A stretch of 5,720 nucleotides of DNA from positions 1-5,720 of the forward strand of contig WRDA01000103.1 in NCBI GenBank assembly GCA_009783675.1, in the 5' to 3' direction. Shown here piece after piece: positions 1-5,478 of this stretch (its first letter is position 1; every line of letters begins with the position of its first letter). This DNA comes from Symbiobacteriaceae bacterium (lineage in GTDB: Bacteria > Bacillota > JAAYKD01 > WRDA01). A program made the position numbers and the translations under genes. The notes beneath the pieces are model-generated. The model was not told the origin of the DNA, searched no databases, and was given only the letters and a program-made list of their open reading frames with translations.

Positions 1-57
1 ATATATCCGGGATCAAGTGAACTGTAATAACCCCCAAATAAGAAAGGAGTAAGACCC

Positions 58-1338
58 ATGAACCGTTTCAAGGCTTTTTTGGCTCTCTGCTGTGCAGTCG
101 CAATCTTCATGACTGCTACACTCGCCTATGAGGAGATCGTCAAGGCACGTAACGAGTTTCATAACCGACGCCCCAACGATGATATTACCATCCATGATGA
201 TTTCGACCCCGATGTCGGTCAGAAGGATGTCTTCGTAGAGAACACCGGCGATGTTACCCTTTACGTCCGCGTCAAACTCCAGGAGTACCTGGACCTTACC
301 ACGGATACGGCCAATCCTCTCGATCACCAGTGGATTACCCACAAGTATGCTGCGACTGCCGAAGACTGCGGTCAGGGCATGAGCGGTGCGCTCTTTCACA
401 ATTACTTTACCTGGCACATGGGTGGGCAGAAATGGTATATGCCAGGTAAGACCAGCCCCAACCATGTCGTCGACGATAAAACCACCGATTACACCAATGT
501 CCCCGGGGCTAAGCAGACACCCAATGCTGCTATCGTCTCTTCAACTCTCTTTTTGAACCTGACCGCCGATCAGCAAAAGAATTTCATCGGCTGGATCTTC
601 TGTCCCGATGGATATGCTTACTGGTCTCAGCCCTTGGAGGGTGGTGAGGCAACCGGTTTACTGCTCCATGGAGTGACTATCAGCGATGCAATCAAAAAGG
701 AAACCTACTACTATGCTATTAATGTCATCGTCGAAGTAGTCGACGAAATGGATCTCCCTATGTGGAACAGTGGAGCAGCACCGACAGAGCCGGGTAACCA
801 GCATCCCGAAGCCGACAACGATGGCAAGGAGATCATCGCCATCATCATCGGTAAGGGAGGGAGCTCAGATCCTGGGACCGGAGATGAGACTGTTCTGGTC
901 GTTAAGAACCCTGTTAACCCGGAGCTTGGCTATACCTCGCATCTCGATGATGATTACGCCAAAGATGAGGGCGGCCAGTTCTCGGGAGATGGTTCGATCT
1001 ATCGTCCGGAATATCCCGACTTTAATGGCTGGACCTTCGATGGCGCCGGAGCCTTCCGCCTGGAAGAGATCCTGGTAGGCGTCGACTACACCGGTCTGAC
1101 CGTGGAAGCTCTGGAGGAGAAATATGTGGGAGGGTTCTCCATCGGAACCTCCCGCACCGGTAAACCTGCTATCCTTTACACTGTCCTGCCTGAACTGGAA
1201 GTTGGCGCGGTGCAGTTCGCTGCCGATATGTATACCTACTACCCGATTACTACCATGTTACGTCTGACTCAGGGCACCAGGAGTGTCGAGATCAAGGTGA
1301 CCATGGAGTACCGGCAGACCTTGGTTACCTGGACCTAA
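58..1338 (+). CDS. Secreted protein with SipW-type signal peptide, TasA/BsaA-like matrix protein candidate
   Basis: This 426-residue protein is probably exported and may be a structural component of an extracellular matrix or surface fibre. What is seen: a short basic N-terminus, a hydrophobic segment at residues 6-22 and the TLAY motif at 21-24, which is the usual signature of signal peptides cleaved by the SipW signal peptidase. A segment at 59-77 with ENTGDVTLYVRVKLQEY closely resembles the N-terminal beta-sandwich of TasA/camelysin and BsaA-type SipW-dependent proteins. Residues 26-230 would form this domain. A polar linker rich in Gly, Ser, Pro and Asp follows (about 238-276), then a C-terminal region (277-426) that I do not recognise. 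There is no LPxTG or NPxTN motif, no C-terminal membrane segment and no positive tail. The ATG is preceded by AAAGGAG at 43-49 with an 8-nt spacer. It is the first of three surface-related genes here. Secretion via SipW is family knowledge; the matrix role is inference. Confidence 0.8.
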   Translation: MNRFKAFLALCCAVAIFMTATLAYEEIVKARNEFHNRRPNDDITIHDDFDPDVGQKDVFVENTGDVTLYVRVKLQEYLDLTTDTANPLDHQWITHKYAATAEDCGQGMSGALFHNYFTWHMGGQKWYMPGKTSPNHVVDDKTTDYTNVPGAKQTPNAAIVSSTLFLNLTADQQKNFIGWIFCPDGYAYWSQPLEGGEATGLLLHGVTISDAIKKETYYYAINVIVEVVDEMDLPMWNSGAAPTEPGNQHPEADNDGKEIIAIIIGKGGSSDPGTGDETVLVVKNPVNPELGYTSHLDDDYAKDEGGQFSGDGSIYRPEYPDFNGWTFDGAGAFRLEEILVGVDYTGLTVEALEEKYVGGFSIGTSRTGKPAILYTVLPELEVGAVQFAADMYTYYPITTMLRLTQGTRSVEIKVTMEYRQTLVTWT

Positions 1339-1383
1339 AGGTGACGGTCATGCTGATGAATCAAATCCTGATTACTCTCACCT
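1339..1383 (+). other. Weak inverted repeat in the gap between the first two surface genes
   Basis: Arms AGGTGA (1339-1344) and TCACCT (1378-1383) could pair, with a second short stem inside (AATCA at 1359-1363 with TGATT at 1369-1373, 5-nt loop). No T-run follows, so it is not a standard intrinsic terminator. It lies just upstream of the ribosome binding site of the second gene and might affect transcript stability or translation. The arms are short and could have arisen by chance. Confidence 0.25.
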
Positions 1384-1387
1384 GTTT

Positions 1388-1395
1388 GAAAGGAG
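1388..1395 (+). promoter_or_regulatory. Ribosome binding site that fixes the start of the second surface gene
   Basis: GAAAGGAG lies 8 nt before the ATG at 1404. The reading frame is open further upstream to a GTG at 1341, only 2 nt after the preceding stop. That start has no comparable Shine-Dalgarno sequence and would put 21 extra residues ahead of a normal signal peptide. The ATG at 1404 is therefore preferred. Confidence 0.85.
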
Positions 1396-1403
1396 TGCTT
1401 TCC

Positions 1404-3230
1404 ATGACCCGCATGAAGTCTTTCATCACCCAATTCGGATGTGTTTTGCTGATAACCGCTCTCCTGCTGAGCAATCTCGGCTCCACTGCAGCCTCATCCG
1501 ATTACACGCAGAGTTTTGTATCCTCCTATCCCTCTTATAACAGAACCATCGAGGTTGGATCGACGATCAGCACCCCGACCTATGCCAATGCCTTCAACTG
1601 GCTTAACTCCAACACTGCGACTCTGCAATTGAGTGCCGCACAGGGAGCTGCCAGCGGCACGGTGAAGGGCCTGCAGCCTGGTGTAGCCACGGTAGCGGTC
1701 GGTTCCCGAGGCGGACAGATCAGTGAACTGAACTTCAGCGTAGTCGACAGCTCCAACATCACTTCCTACACCCTCATAGGTGGCATCGAAGGCAGTCTGG
1801 CAAACAAAGCAGCTTCCCTGACCATACCCATCGTCACAGTACCTGCTGTCGCTAAGAACCGGATCACCTGGCAGTCTTTAAACCCTGCAGTTGCCTCGGT
1901 AACGGGTGATGTAGTCACCGCCCAGGTGGTAAACGGCGCCACCCTAATCCTGGGAACCTTCAACGACAAATGGGGTGTCGAACATAGTATCCCTTACCTG
2001 GTCATCGTCGGCAACGGTGGGAGCAGTGAAGACTCAAGCGGTGGGGGGAGTGGCTTCCACTACCGCCCCCTGAACAAACCAACCAATATCTATGAAAAAG
2101 TCGACGCCGATGGTAACCCGACCAAGCCTCCAACTTTTATCTTCAATCCCGGTGGGAACCCTGGGGACGGTCAGGACCGGGAAGCAGTCATCGACAGCGA
2201 TGGGAATTTCTGGGTGCAGGAGACACCTCCCGGTAATATCTGGCTGCCCATCACCGATAACGGTAAACTGGACACGGATAAAACAATCTGGGGCGGAGCC
2301 GATGGTAAACCCGGTGGAAGCGACGATCAGAAAGCAAATCACTTCGGCAGCAGCTGGTGGGTAAACAAGGGCCAGAATGTCTGGCAGGAAGTCCTAAACC
2401 CACAGACTCTTGGTGACCTGGTGGGTGGAGGCATCGACCGTAACCCCGCTACCTATCCGGTACAACCGATCTATGACAACACCAGCAACGATGGCAAGTA
2501 TTATGTCGGACCTTTGGGTCCCAACGACGAGGGACATTACTTCTTCTACGGAGACCCGACGACCAATCCCGATGGCATGCTGGACAGCTCGGCCAGCTCT
2601 ACCGCAGGAGACGATGTGCTCTACTACCAGAACGCTGACGGCAGCATGACCACCACCAAGCCGGCTCCTAAAGATACCACCGATTTTATCAGTCCCCCTA
2701 ACGGTGCTACAGTAACCTTAGATGGAATCGAATGGATTAAGGTCAGGAATGATTACAAAGAAGGACAGGAATACGTCCTGCTGATGCTCAAGGAGGTCAT
2801 CGGACCCTTCCCTTATGGTGCGGACAACGCCTCTAATCTCGACTTTCTGGAATCCTCTATTCGGCACGAACTGGATAAGTGGTATGCAGCGCTGCAGGCT
2901 CCCGTGCTCAAGACCCTGGCTATGCAGGCGATGACCGGTACATCACCTAATAAGTCCTGGCCATCTTATTCTCCCACTGGCGTCTATGCCCACATTCCCC
3001 GTAAAGCCGATGTTCAGGACTTGCCCTTTGATGCCTGTTTCCTCCCTGGCGTCATCTACTGGCTGGCTGATCCCGCTTCCTCTCCCGACCAAGACAACTG
3101 GACCAACCAGGCAACTGTCAGATATGATGGAACGTTCGGCATCAGGAACAACGCTATCTTCACTCCCGGATCGCCCAATACTCGTCCTATAGTTTGGATC
3201 AGAGTTCCCGGATCGAAGATTGTCCCATAG
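1404..3230 (+). CDS. Secreted multidomain surface protein: Ig-like segments, aromatic/Asp-Gly repeats, DUF6273-like C-terminus
   Basis: The protein has 608 residues from the preferred ATG. Residues 5-30 form a classical signal peptide (basic start, hydrophobic core, small residues near STAA). Residues about 46-115 and 121-203 look like two bacterial Ig-like (Big2-type) folds; the second has the typical WQSLNPAVASV pattern. A Gly/Ser linker at 204-218 is followed by three imperfect repeats at 248-404, rich in Trp/Tyr and in Asp/Gly loops such as DADGN, DSDGN and DGKPGGSDD. Residues about 436-602 resemble DUF6273: they begin with GIEWIKV, contain SSIRHELDKWY and end with a RPIVWIRV strand. No C-terminal sorting signal or membrane anchor is visible, so it is either released, bound non-covalently or attached in an unusual way. 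It sits 65 nt after the SipW-type protein and 82 nt before the sortase, which suggests a shared surface structure. Domain names come from pattern recognition, not a search; the overall function is unknown. Confidence 0.85.
   Translation: MTRMKSFITQFGCVLLITALLLSNLGSTAASSDYTQSFVSSYPSYNRTIEVGSTISTPTYANAFNWLNSNTATLQLSAAQGAASGTVKGLQPGVATVAVGSRGGQISELNFSVVDSSNITSYTLIGGIEGSLANKAASLTIPIVTVPAVAKNRITWQSLNPAVASVTGDVVTAQVVNGATLILGTFNDKWGVEHSIPYLVIVGNGGSSEDSSGGGSGFHYRPLNKPTNIYEKVDADGNPTKPPTFIFNPGGNPGDGQDREAVIDSDGNFWVQETPPGNIWLPITDNGKLDTDKTIWGGADGKPGGSDDQKANHFGSSWWVNKGQNVWQEVLNPQTLGDLVGGGIDRNPATYPVQPIYDNTSNDGKYYVGPLGPNDEGHYFFYGDPTTNPDGMLDSSASSTAGDDVLYYQNADGSMTTTKPAPKDTTDFISPPNGATVTLDGIEWIKVRNDYKEGQEYVLLMLKEVIGPFPYGADNASNLDFLESSIRHELDKWYAALQAPVLKTLAMQAMTGTSPNKSWPSYSPTGVYAHIPRKADVQDLPFDACFLPGVIYWLADPASSPDQDNWTNQATVRYDGTFGIRNNAIFTPGSPNTRPIVWIRVPGSKIVP
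2145..2615 (+). repeat. Three imperfect tandem protein repeats within the multidomain surface protein
   Basis: By eye the protein segment 248-404 divides into three units of about 51, 45 and 61 residues (2145-2297, 2298-2432, 2433-2615). Each has an Asp/Gly turn or Pro-containing opening (NPGDGQD, GKPGGSDD, DRNPATY), then an aromatic pair plus Val (FWV, WWV, YYV), then a second aromatic strand (NIWLPI, NVWQEV, HYFFYG), then a Leu (GKL, QTL, GML) and a Gly- or Asp-rich close. The third unit is the most divergent. The repetition is at protein level; the DNA is not obviously repetitive. The Asp-rich loops could bind calcium, which is inference only. Confidence 0.6.
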
Positions 3231-3261
3231 TGACTGAAGAAACTACTAATACTAACAATTC

Positions 3262-3289
3262 TCCCGGGGGCGTTGCTCCGTCCCCGGGA
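3262..3289 (+). other. Strong intercistronic hairpin upstream of the sortase gene
   Basis: An 11-bp stem, including one G-U pair, joins 3262-3272 with 3279-3289 around a 6-nt loop; the core arms are TCCCGGGG and CCCCGGGA. It is followed by AAAA, not by a T-run, so it is not a typical intrinsic terminator on this strand. It lies 32 nt after the stop of the surface protein gene and 12 nt before the sortase ribosome binding site. Such hairpins often stabilise the 3' end of an upstream message or limit read-through, which would fit a highly expressed structural gene followed by a low-level enzyme gene. That role is inferred. Confidence 0.65.
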
Positions 3290-3312
3290 AAACCTGGAAA
3301 AGAGGTGGTCTG

Positions 3313-4113
3313 ATGAGGAAGATAGTGCGCAGAATTATCATCGTAGCCTTGCTTGCTGCTATCGGTATCAGCGGCTATGAACTCTCCATCATCTCGGCAC
3401 AGTATTTAAGCGAGGCTCAGGTCAAGGAAGAAATGCAGCGCTTCCGGCCTCCCCTGGATGTTTATGACCTGGACCCTGAAACCGACCTGACCTCCTCTAC
3501 CGAAGATGTGAAAGCCTCAGCGCTCTACCTGCATCCCTTCGATGTTGAGCAATTCGCCAGAAAATCCCGGGAGGCGATCAGAAATATGCAAACCCTCATC
3601 AACGAGGATGTCCTTGGCTGGCTCTATATTCCCAACACTCGCATCGACTACCCTCTGCTTGTCTCAGGGGATAACAGTTACTATCTGCACAAGGATATCT
3701 ACCATAATGATGCCAGCGCCGGAAGTATCTTCATGGATTATCGCTGTGACCCTGCTCTGAAAAGCTTTAACACCATCATGTATGGTCATAATATGAAAAA
3801 TGGCAGCATGTTCACCGACCTGAGAGCCTTCGCCGACCCCTGGTTCTTTGCTACCAATCCTTCTGGTGTCCTCATCCTCAAAGACGTCGCCTACCGTCTG
3901 CAGCCTTTCGCCTATCTGATCGTCTCGGCTGAAGATGAGGTGATCTACAACCCTCAAGGGAACAAGGAGCGATTTTTAGCCTATGCAGCCAGCGTGGCCA
4001 GCATCTACAAGGATCCTCTCCCTGGCTATAACATCGTCACCCTCTCCACCTGCACCGCGGCTGGCTCCGGCTTTCGCATCGTCGTTCTGGCTTCCCTGAT
4101 TCCCCTGTATTAG
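3313..4113 (+). CDS. Class B sortase
   Basis: This 266-residue membrane-anchored cysteine transpeptidase would cleave a sorting motif on secreted proteins and join them to the cell wall or to each other. What is seen: a basic N-terminus and one membrane segment (about 7-28), then the class B pattern GWLYIPNTRIDYPLL (102-116), NSYYLHKDIY (121-130), GSIFMDYR (137-144), YGHNMKNGSMF (157-167), LSTCT (244-248) and GFRIVVLASL (253-262). The catalytic residues are His159, Cys247 and Arg255. Length and order of motifs are normal for the family. A second cysteine, Cys145, sits where many relatives have a polar residue. The ATG follows AGAGGTGG at 3301-3308. Class B enzymes include haem-protein anchoring SrtB and, in some species, pilus polymerases. 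The neighbouring secreted proteins are the obvious candidate partners, but neither has a standard sorting signal. The gene symbol is left open because the substrate is unknown. Confidence 0.95.
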   Translation: MRKIVRRIIIVALLAAIGISGYELSIISAQYLSEAQVKEEMQRFRPPLDVYDLDPETDLTSSTEDVKASALYLHPFDVEQFARKSREAIRNMQTLINEDVLGWLYIPNTRIDYPLLVSGDNSYYLHKDIYHNDASAGSIFMDYRCDPALKSFNTIMYGHNMKNGSMFTDLRAFADPWFFATNPSGVLILKDVAYRLQPFAYLIVSAEDEVIYNPQGNKERFLAYAASVASIYKDPLPGYNIVTLSTCTAAGSGFRIVVLASLIPLY

Positions 4114-4116
4114 CCA

Positions 4117-4161
4117 CAAAACCTGCTTCGGGGATAACAAGTGATCCCCTCGCACGTTTTG
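4117..4161 (+). terminator. Possible bidirectional intrinsic terminator after the sortase gene
   Basis: A long interrupted hairpin starts 3 nt after the sortase stop codon. CAAAAC (4117-4122) pairs with GTTTTG (4156-4161), TGC (4124-4126) with GCA (4152-4154), and GGGGAT (4130-4135) with ATCCCC (4144-4149) around an 8-nt loop. The A-run on the left and T-run on the right are the arrangement of a terminator that can work in both directions. The T-run is only four bases and is followed by GGG, so efficiency is doubtful. Its position suits the end of the surface operon. Confidence 0.45.
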
Positions 4162-4177
4162 GGCTAATGGATCTTAG

Positions 4178-4243
4178 TTGGGGACTCCAAGTCCCCAAAC
4201 CCCTGGACGGGAGCTGTGCTCCCGCATCGCGCGAAACGCGATG
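4178..4243 (+). repeat. Three consecutive short hairpins in the intergenic region
   Basis: Three perfect inverted repeats lie almost back to back: TTGGGGACT (4178-4186) with AGTCCCCAA (4190-4198), 3-nt loop; CGGGAGC (4208-4214) with GCTCCCG (4218-4224), 3-nt loop; CATCGCG (4225-4231) with CGCGATG (4237-4243), 5-nt loop CGAAA. The second and third share no spacer. They follow the terminator candidate and lie outside any convincing gene. They may be a dispersed intergenic palindromic repeat of the REP type, or part of a larger structured RNA with the element at 4245-4358. The pairing is directly visible; the class is not known. Confidence 0.6.
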
Positions 4244-4244
4244 A

Positions 4245-4358
4245 CAGCCGCACATATTCACATATTTCGAGGTGAACGCAGTTCATGTGCGACTGCCACA
4301 AACCTCTAACCCGCAGCCTTCCATCTCATTTGCGTAAGCGAAGGGAAAGGAGGCTGCG
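4245..4358 (+). other. Candidate structured RNA element with GNRA tetraloop upstream of the lipoprotein genes
   Basis: Two larger stems follow the three short hairpins. In the first, CAG-C-CGCACAT (4245-4255) pairs with ATGTGCG-A-CTG (4285-4295) with one mismatch, enclosing a small hairpin TGAAC/GTTCA (4273-4277 with 4281-4285, sharing one base with the outer stem, so the two compete there). In the second, a 10-bp stem (4312-4321 with 4349-4358, core CGCAGCC/GGCTGCG) encloses a 5-bp stem (4329-4333 with 4338-4342) capped by GTAA, a GNRA tetraloop. A long-range stem with a nested tetraloop hairpin is what folded regulatory RNAs look like. It lies about 110 nt before the next start codon, so a cis-regulatory leader is possible if transcription begins upstream of it. 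I could not assign it to a known riboswitch family. Function is unproven. Confidence 0.4.
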
Positions 4359-4400
4359 TTCTCTTGCTCCAACATAAGGGATTAGGTAGGGTTTTGCCTG

Positions 4401-4428
4401 TTCAAAGGAGAAGTATTAGGCATAATAT
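4401..4428 (+). promoter_or_regulatory. Weak sigma-70-type promoter candidate for the lipoprotein genes
   Basis: TTCAAA (4401-4406) and TAATAT (4423-4428) are separated by 16 nt and lie about 57 nt before the GTG of the PstS-like gene. Alternative pairings, such as TTGCCT at 4394-4399 with CATAAT at 4421-4426, have poor spacing. If this is the true promoter, the structured element upstream would not be in this transcript. The match is imperfect and tentative. Confidence 0.25.
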
Positions 4429-4470
4429 GTATTGCCTCGAAACTTCGGATAATAACCCGAGCTTAGCCCT

Positions 4471-4477
4471 AAGGAGG
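4471..4477 (+). promoter_or_regulatory. Perfect Shine-Dalgarno site that selects a GTG start
   Basis: AAGGAGG lies 7 nt before the GTG at 4485. The next in-frame ATG, at 4500, would be 22 nt away from it, which is too far. The GTG is therefore taken as the start of the PstS-like lipoprotein, giving a slightly longer but normal signal peptide. Confidence 0.85.
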
Positions 4478-4484
4478 TTTTGCC

Positions 4485-5477
4485 GTGCCTCGGTTCCATA
4501 TGATCCATAAGAAGGTAAGCATCTGCCTGCTGCTGATCCTGGTTCTCGCTGCCTGTGATCCTGCTCCCCCCAGTAACCCCGCATCATTGCTCCCGACCCA
4601 GACAGCGCCGACTACCGTTCCACCGACGAATCCACCATCGCAGCCCACAACCACTCCTGAGGTTCCTCCGCCGGTTATCGACCCGGAGTTCTGGCAGCGG
4701 GTCGACGGTTCCACGGCGACCATCCCTCTCAGCGAGGAGATAATCGCCTTCCTGCATGGCGCGGATGCCTACGCTATCCTGCAGAGTTTCAACCATACCA
4801 CCACTCCCTACGCCTACGAAAATCTGCTAAACGGTGATGCCGATCTGATCTTCGTCACCTATCCTTCGGAGGAAGAACTGGCGGAGTTTGCTGCTGCAGG
4901 TGTTGAAATTCAGCTGATTCCTGTGGTCAAGGATGCTTTAGTGATGCTGGTCAATGTGGATAATCCGGTATCAGGCCTAACCGCGGCGCAGCTGCGTGAT
5001 ATCTACAGCGGAAAGATTACCAACTGGCAGGAAGTTGGCGGCCCTGATAGGGAGATTCTAGCCTTCCAGCGGACACCAAACTCCGGTAGCCAGACTCTCT
5101 TTCTTAAGCTGCTGATGGCTGGCGTCGAGCCAATGGCTGCGCCCAGCGAATGGATCGTCGCCGGAATGGCAGGTTTGGTTGATGCCGTCTCCAGCTACGA
5201 CAATGGCCTCGAATCTTTAGGCTATAATATGTTCTACTTCGTGGACGAGATGTATGGCAACGAGCAATTCAAGCTGCTGGCTGTGGATGGAGTTTACCCC
5301 GACCGGGGCAGCATTGCCCGTGGCGAATATATCCTGGAGACCTTCTACTATGCGGTCCTGCGTGCCGATACCCCGGCAGATCATCCTGCCAGGGAACTCA
5401 TCGCCTGGATGCTCAGGGAATCGGCGCAGCGTCTCTTTGAACAAATCGGCTATGTGCCTCTCTGGGAGCTGGACTGA
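4485..5477 (+). CDS. PstS-like substrate-binding lipoprotein
   Basis: This 330-residue protein is a probable surface lipoprotein that binds a small anion such as phosphate. What is seen: a lipoprotein signal peptide with hydrophobic core 11-23 and lipobox LAAC ending at Cys24; a Pro/Thr/Ser-rich stalk (25-64); then a periplasmic-binding-protein type II fold of the PstS group. Typical PstS patterns are DGSTATIPLSEEI (74-86), the strand DADLIFVTYPSEEE (118-131), the segment LRDIYSGKITNWQEVGGPD (170-188), and FQRTPNSGSQTLF (194-206), whose Arg196 and Ser/Gly residues would line the ligand site. Family members normally deliver phosphate to a PstCAB transporter; no such genes are seen here, so it may instead be a stand-alone sensor, scavenger or binder of another ligand. 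It starts at GTG and is followed after 1 nt by a second lipoprotein gene, which suggests translational coupling. Fold assignment is fairly sure; the ligand is not. Confidence 0.88.
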   Translation: MPRFHMIHKKVSICLLLILVLAACDPAPPSNPASLLPTQTAPTTVPPTNPPSQPTTTPEVPPPVIDPEFWQRVDGSTATIPLSEEIIAFLHGADAYAILQSFNHTTTPYAYENLLNGDADLIFVTYPSEEELAEFAAAGVEIQLIPVVKDALVMLVNVDNPVSGLTAAQLRDIYSGKITNWQEVGGPDREILAFQRTPNSGSQTLFLKLLMAGVEPMAAPSEWIVAGMAGLVDAVSSYDNGLESLGYNMFYFVDEMYGNEQFKLLAVDGVYPDRGSIARGEYILETFYYAVLRADTPADHPARELIAWMLRESAQRLFEQIGYVPLWELD

Positions 5478-5478
5478 G

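Noticed and set aside
1..52. Short open frame reading into the window start and ending at 50-52, possible tail of an upstream gene
   Set aside because: Only 16 residues are visible, a second frame closes at 25-27, and neither shows a recognisable pattern, so the end of the upstream gene cannot be placed.
1341..1403. Upstream GTG start giving 21 more residues on the multidomain surface protein
   Set aside because: No good ribosome binding site there, whereas the ATG at 1404 has one at ideal distance and begins a normal signal peptide.
4037..4261. Minus-strand open frame across the sortase end and the hairpins
   Set aside because: It overlaps the conserved sortase C-terminus including Cys247, and its coding potential comes from the palindromic sequence; no protein motif is visible.
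4261..4358. Resemblance to known riboswitches (ydaO-type c-di-AMP, cobalamin)
   Set aside because: There are short similarities, such as GGTGAA, AACCCG and GTAAGCG for the ydaO type and GGGAA for cobalamin, but the conserved cores of both classes are missing as far as I can judge by eye. An Infernal search would settle it.
4427..4510. Possible 27-residue leader peptide overlapping the start of the PstS-like gene
   Set aside because: The nearest Shine-Dalgarno-like sequence (4404-4410) is 16 nt from its ATG, too far, and the frame runs through the strong ribosome binding site of the real gene.
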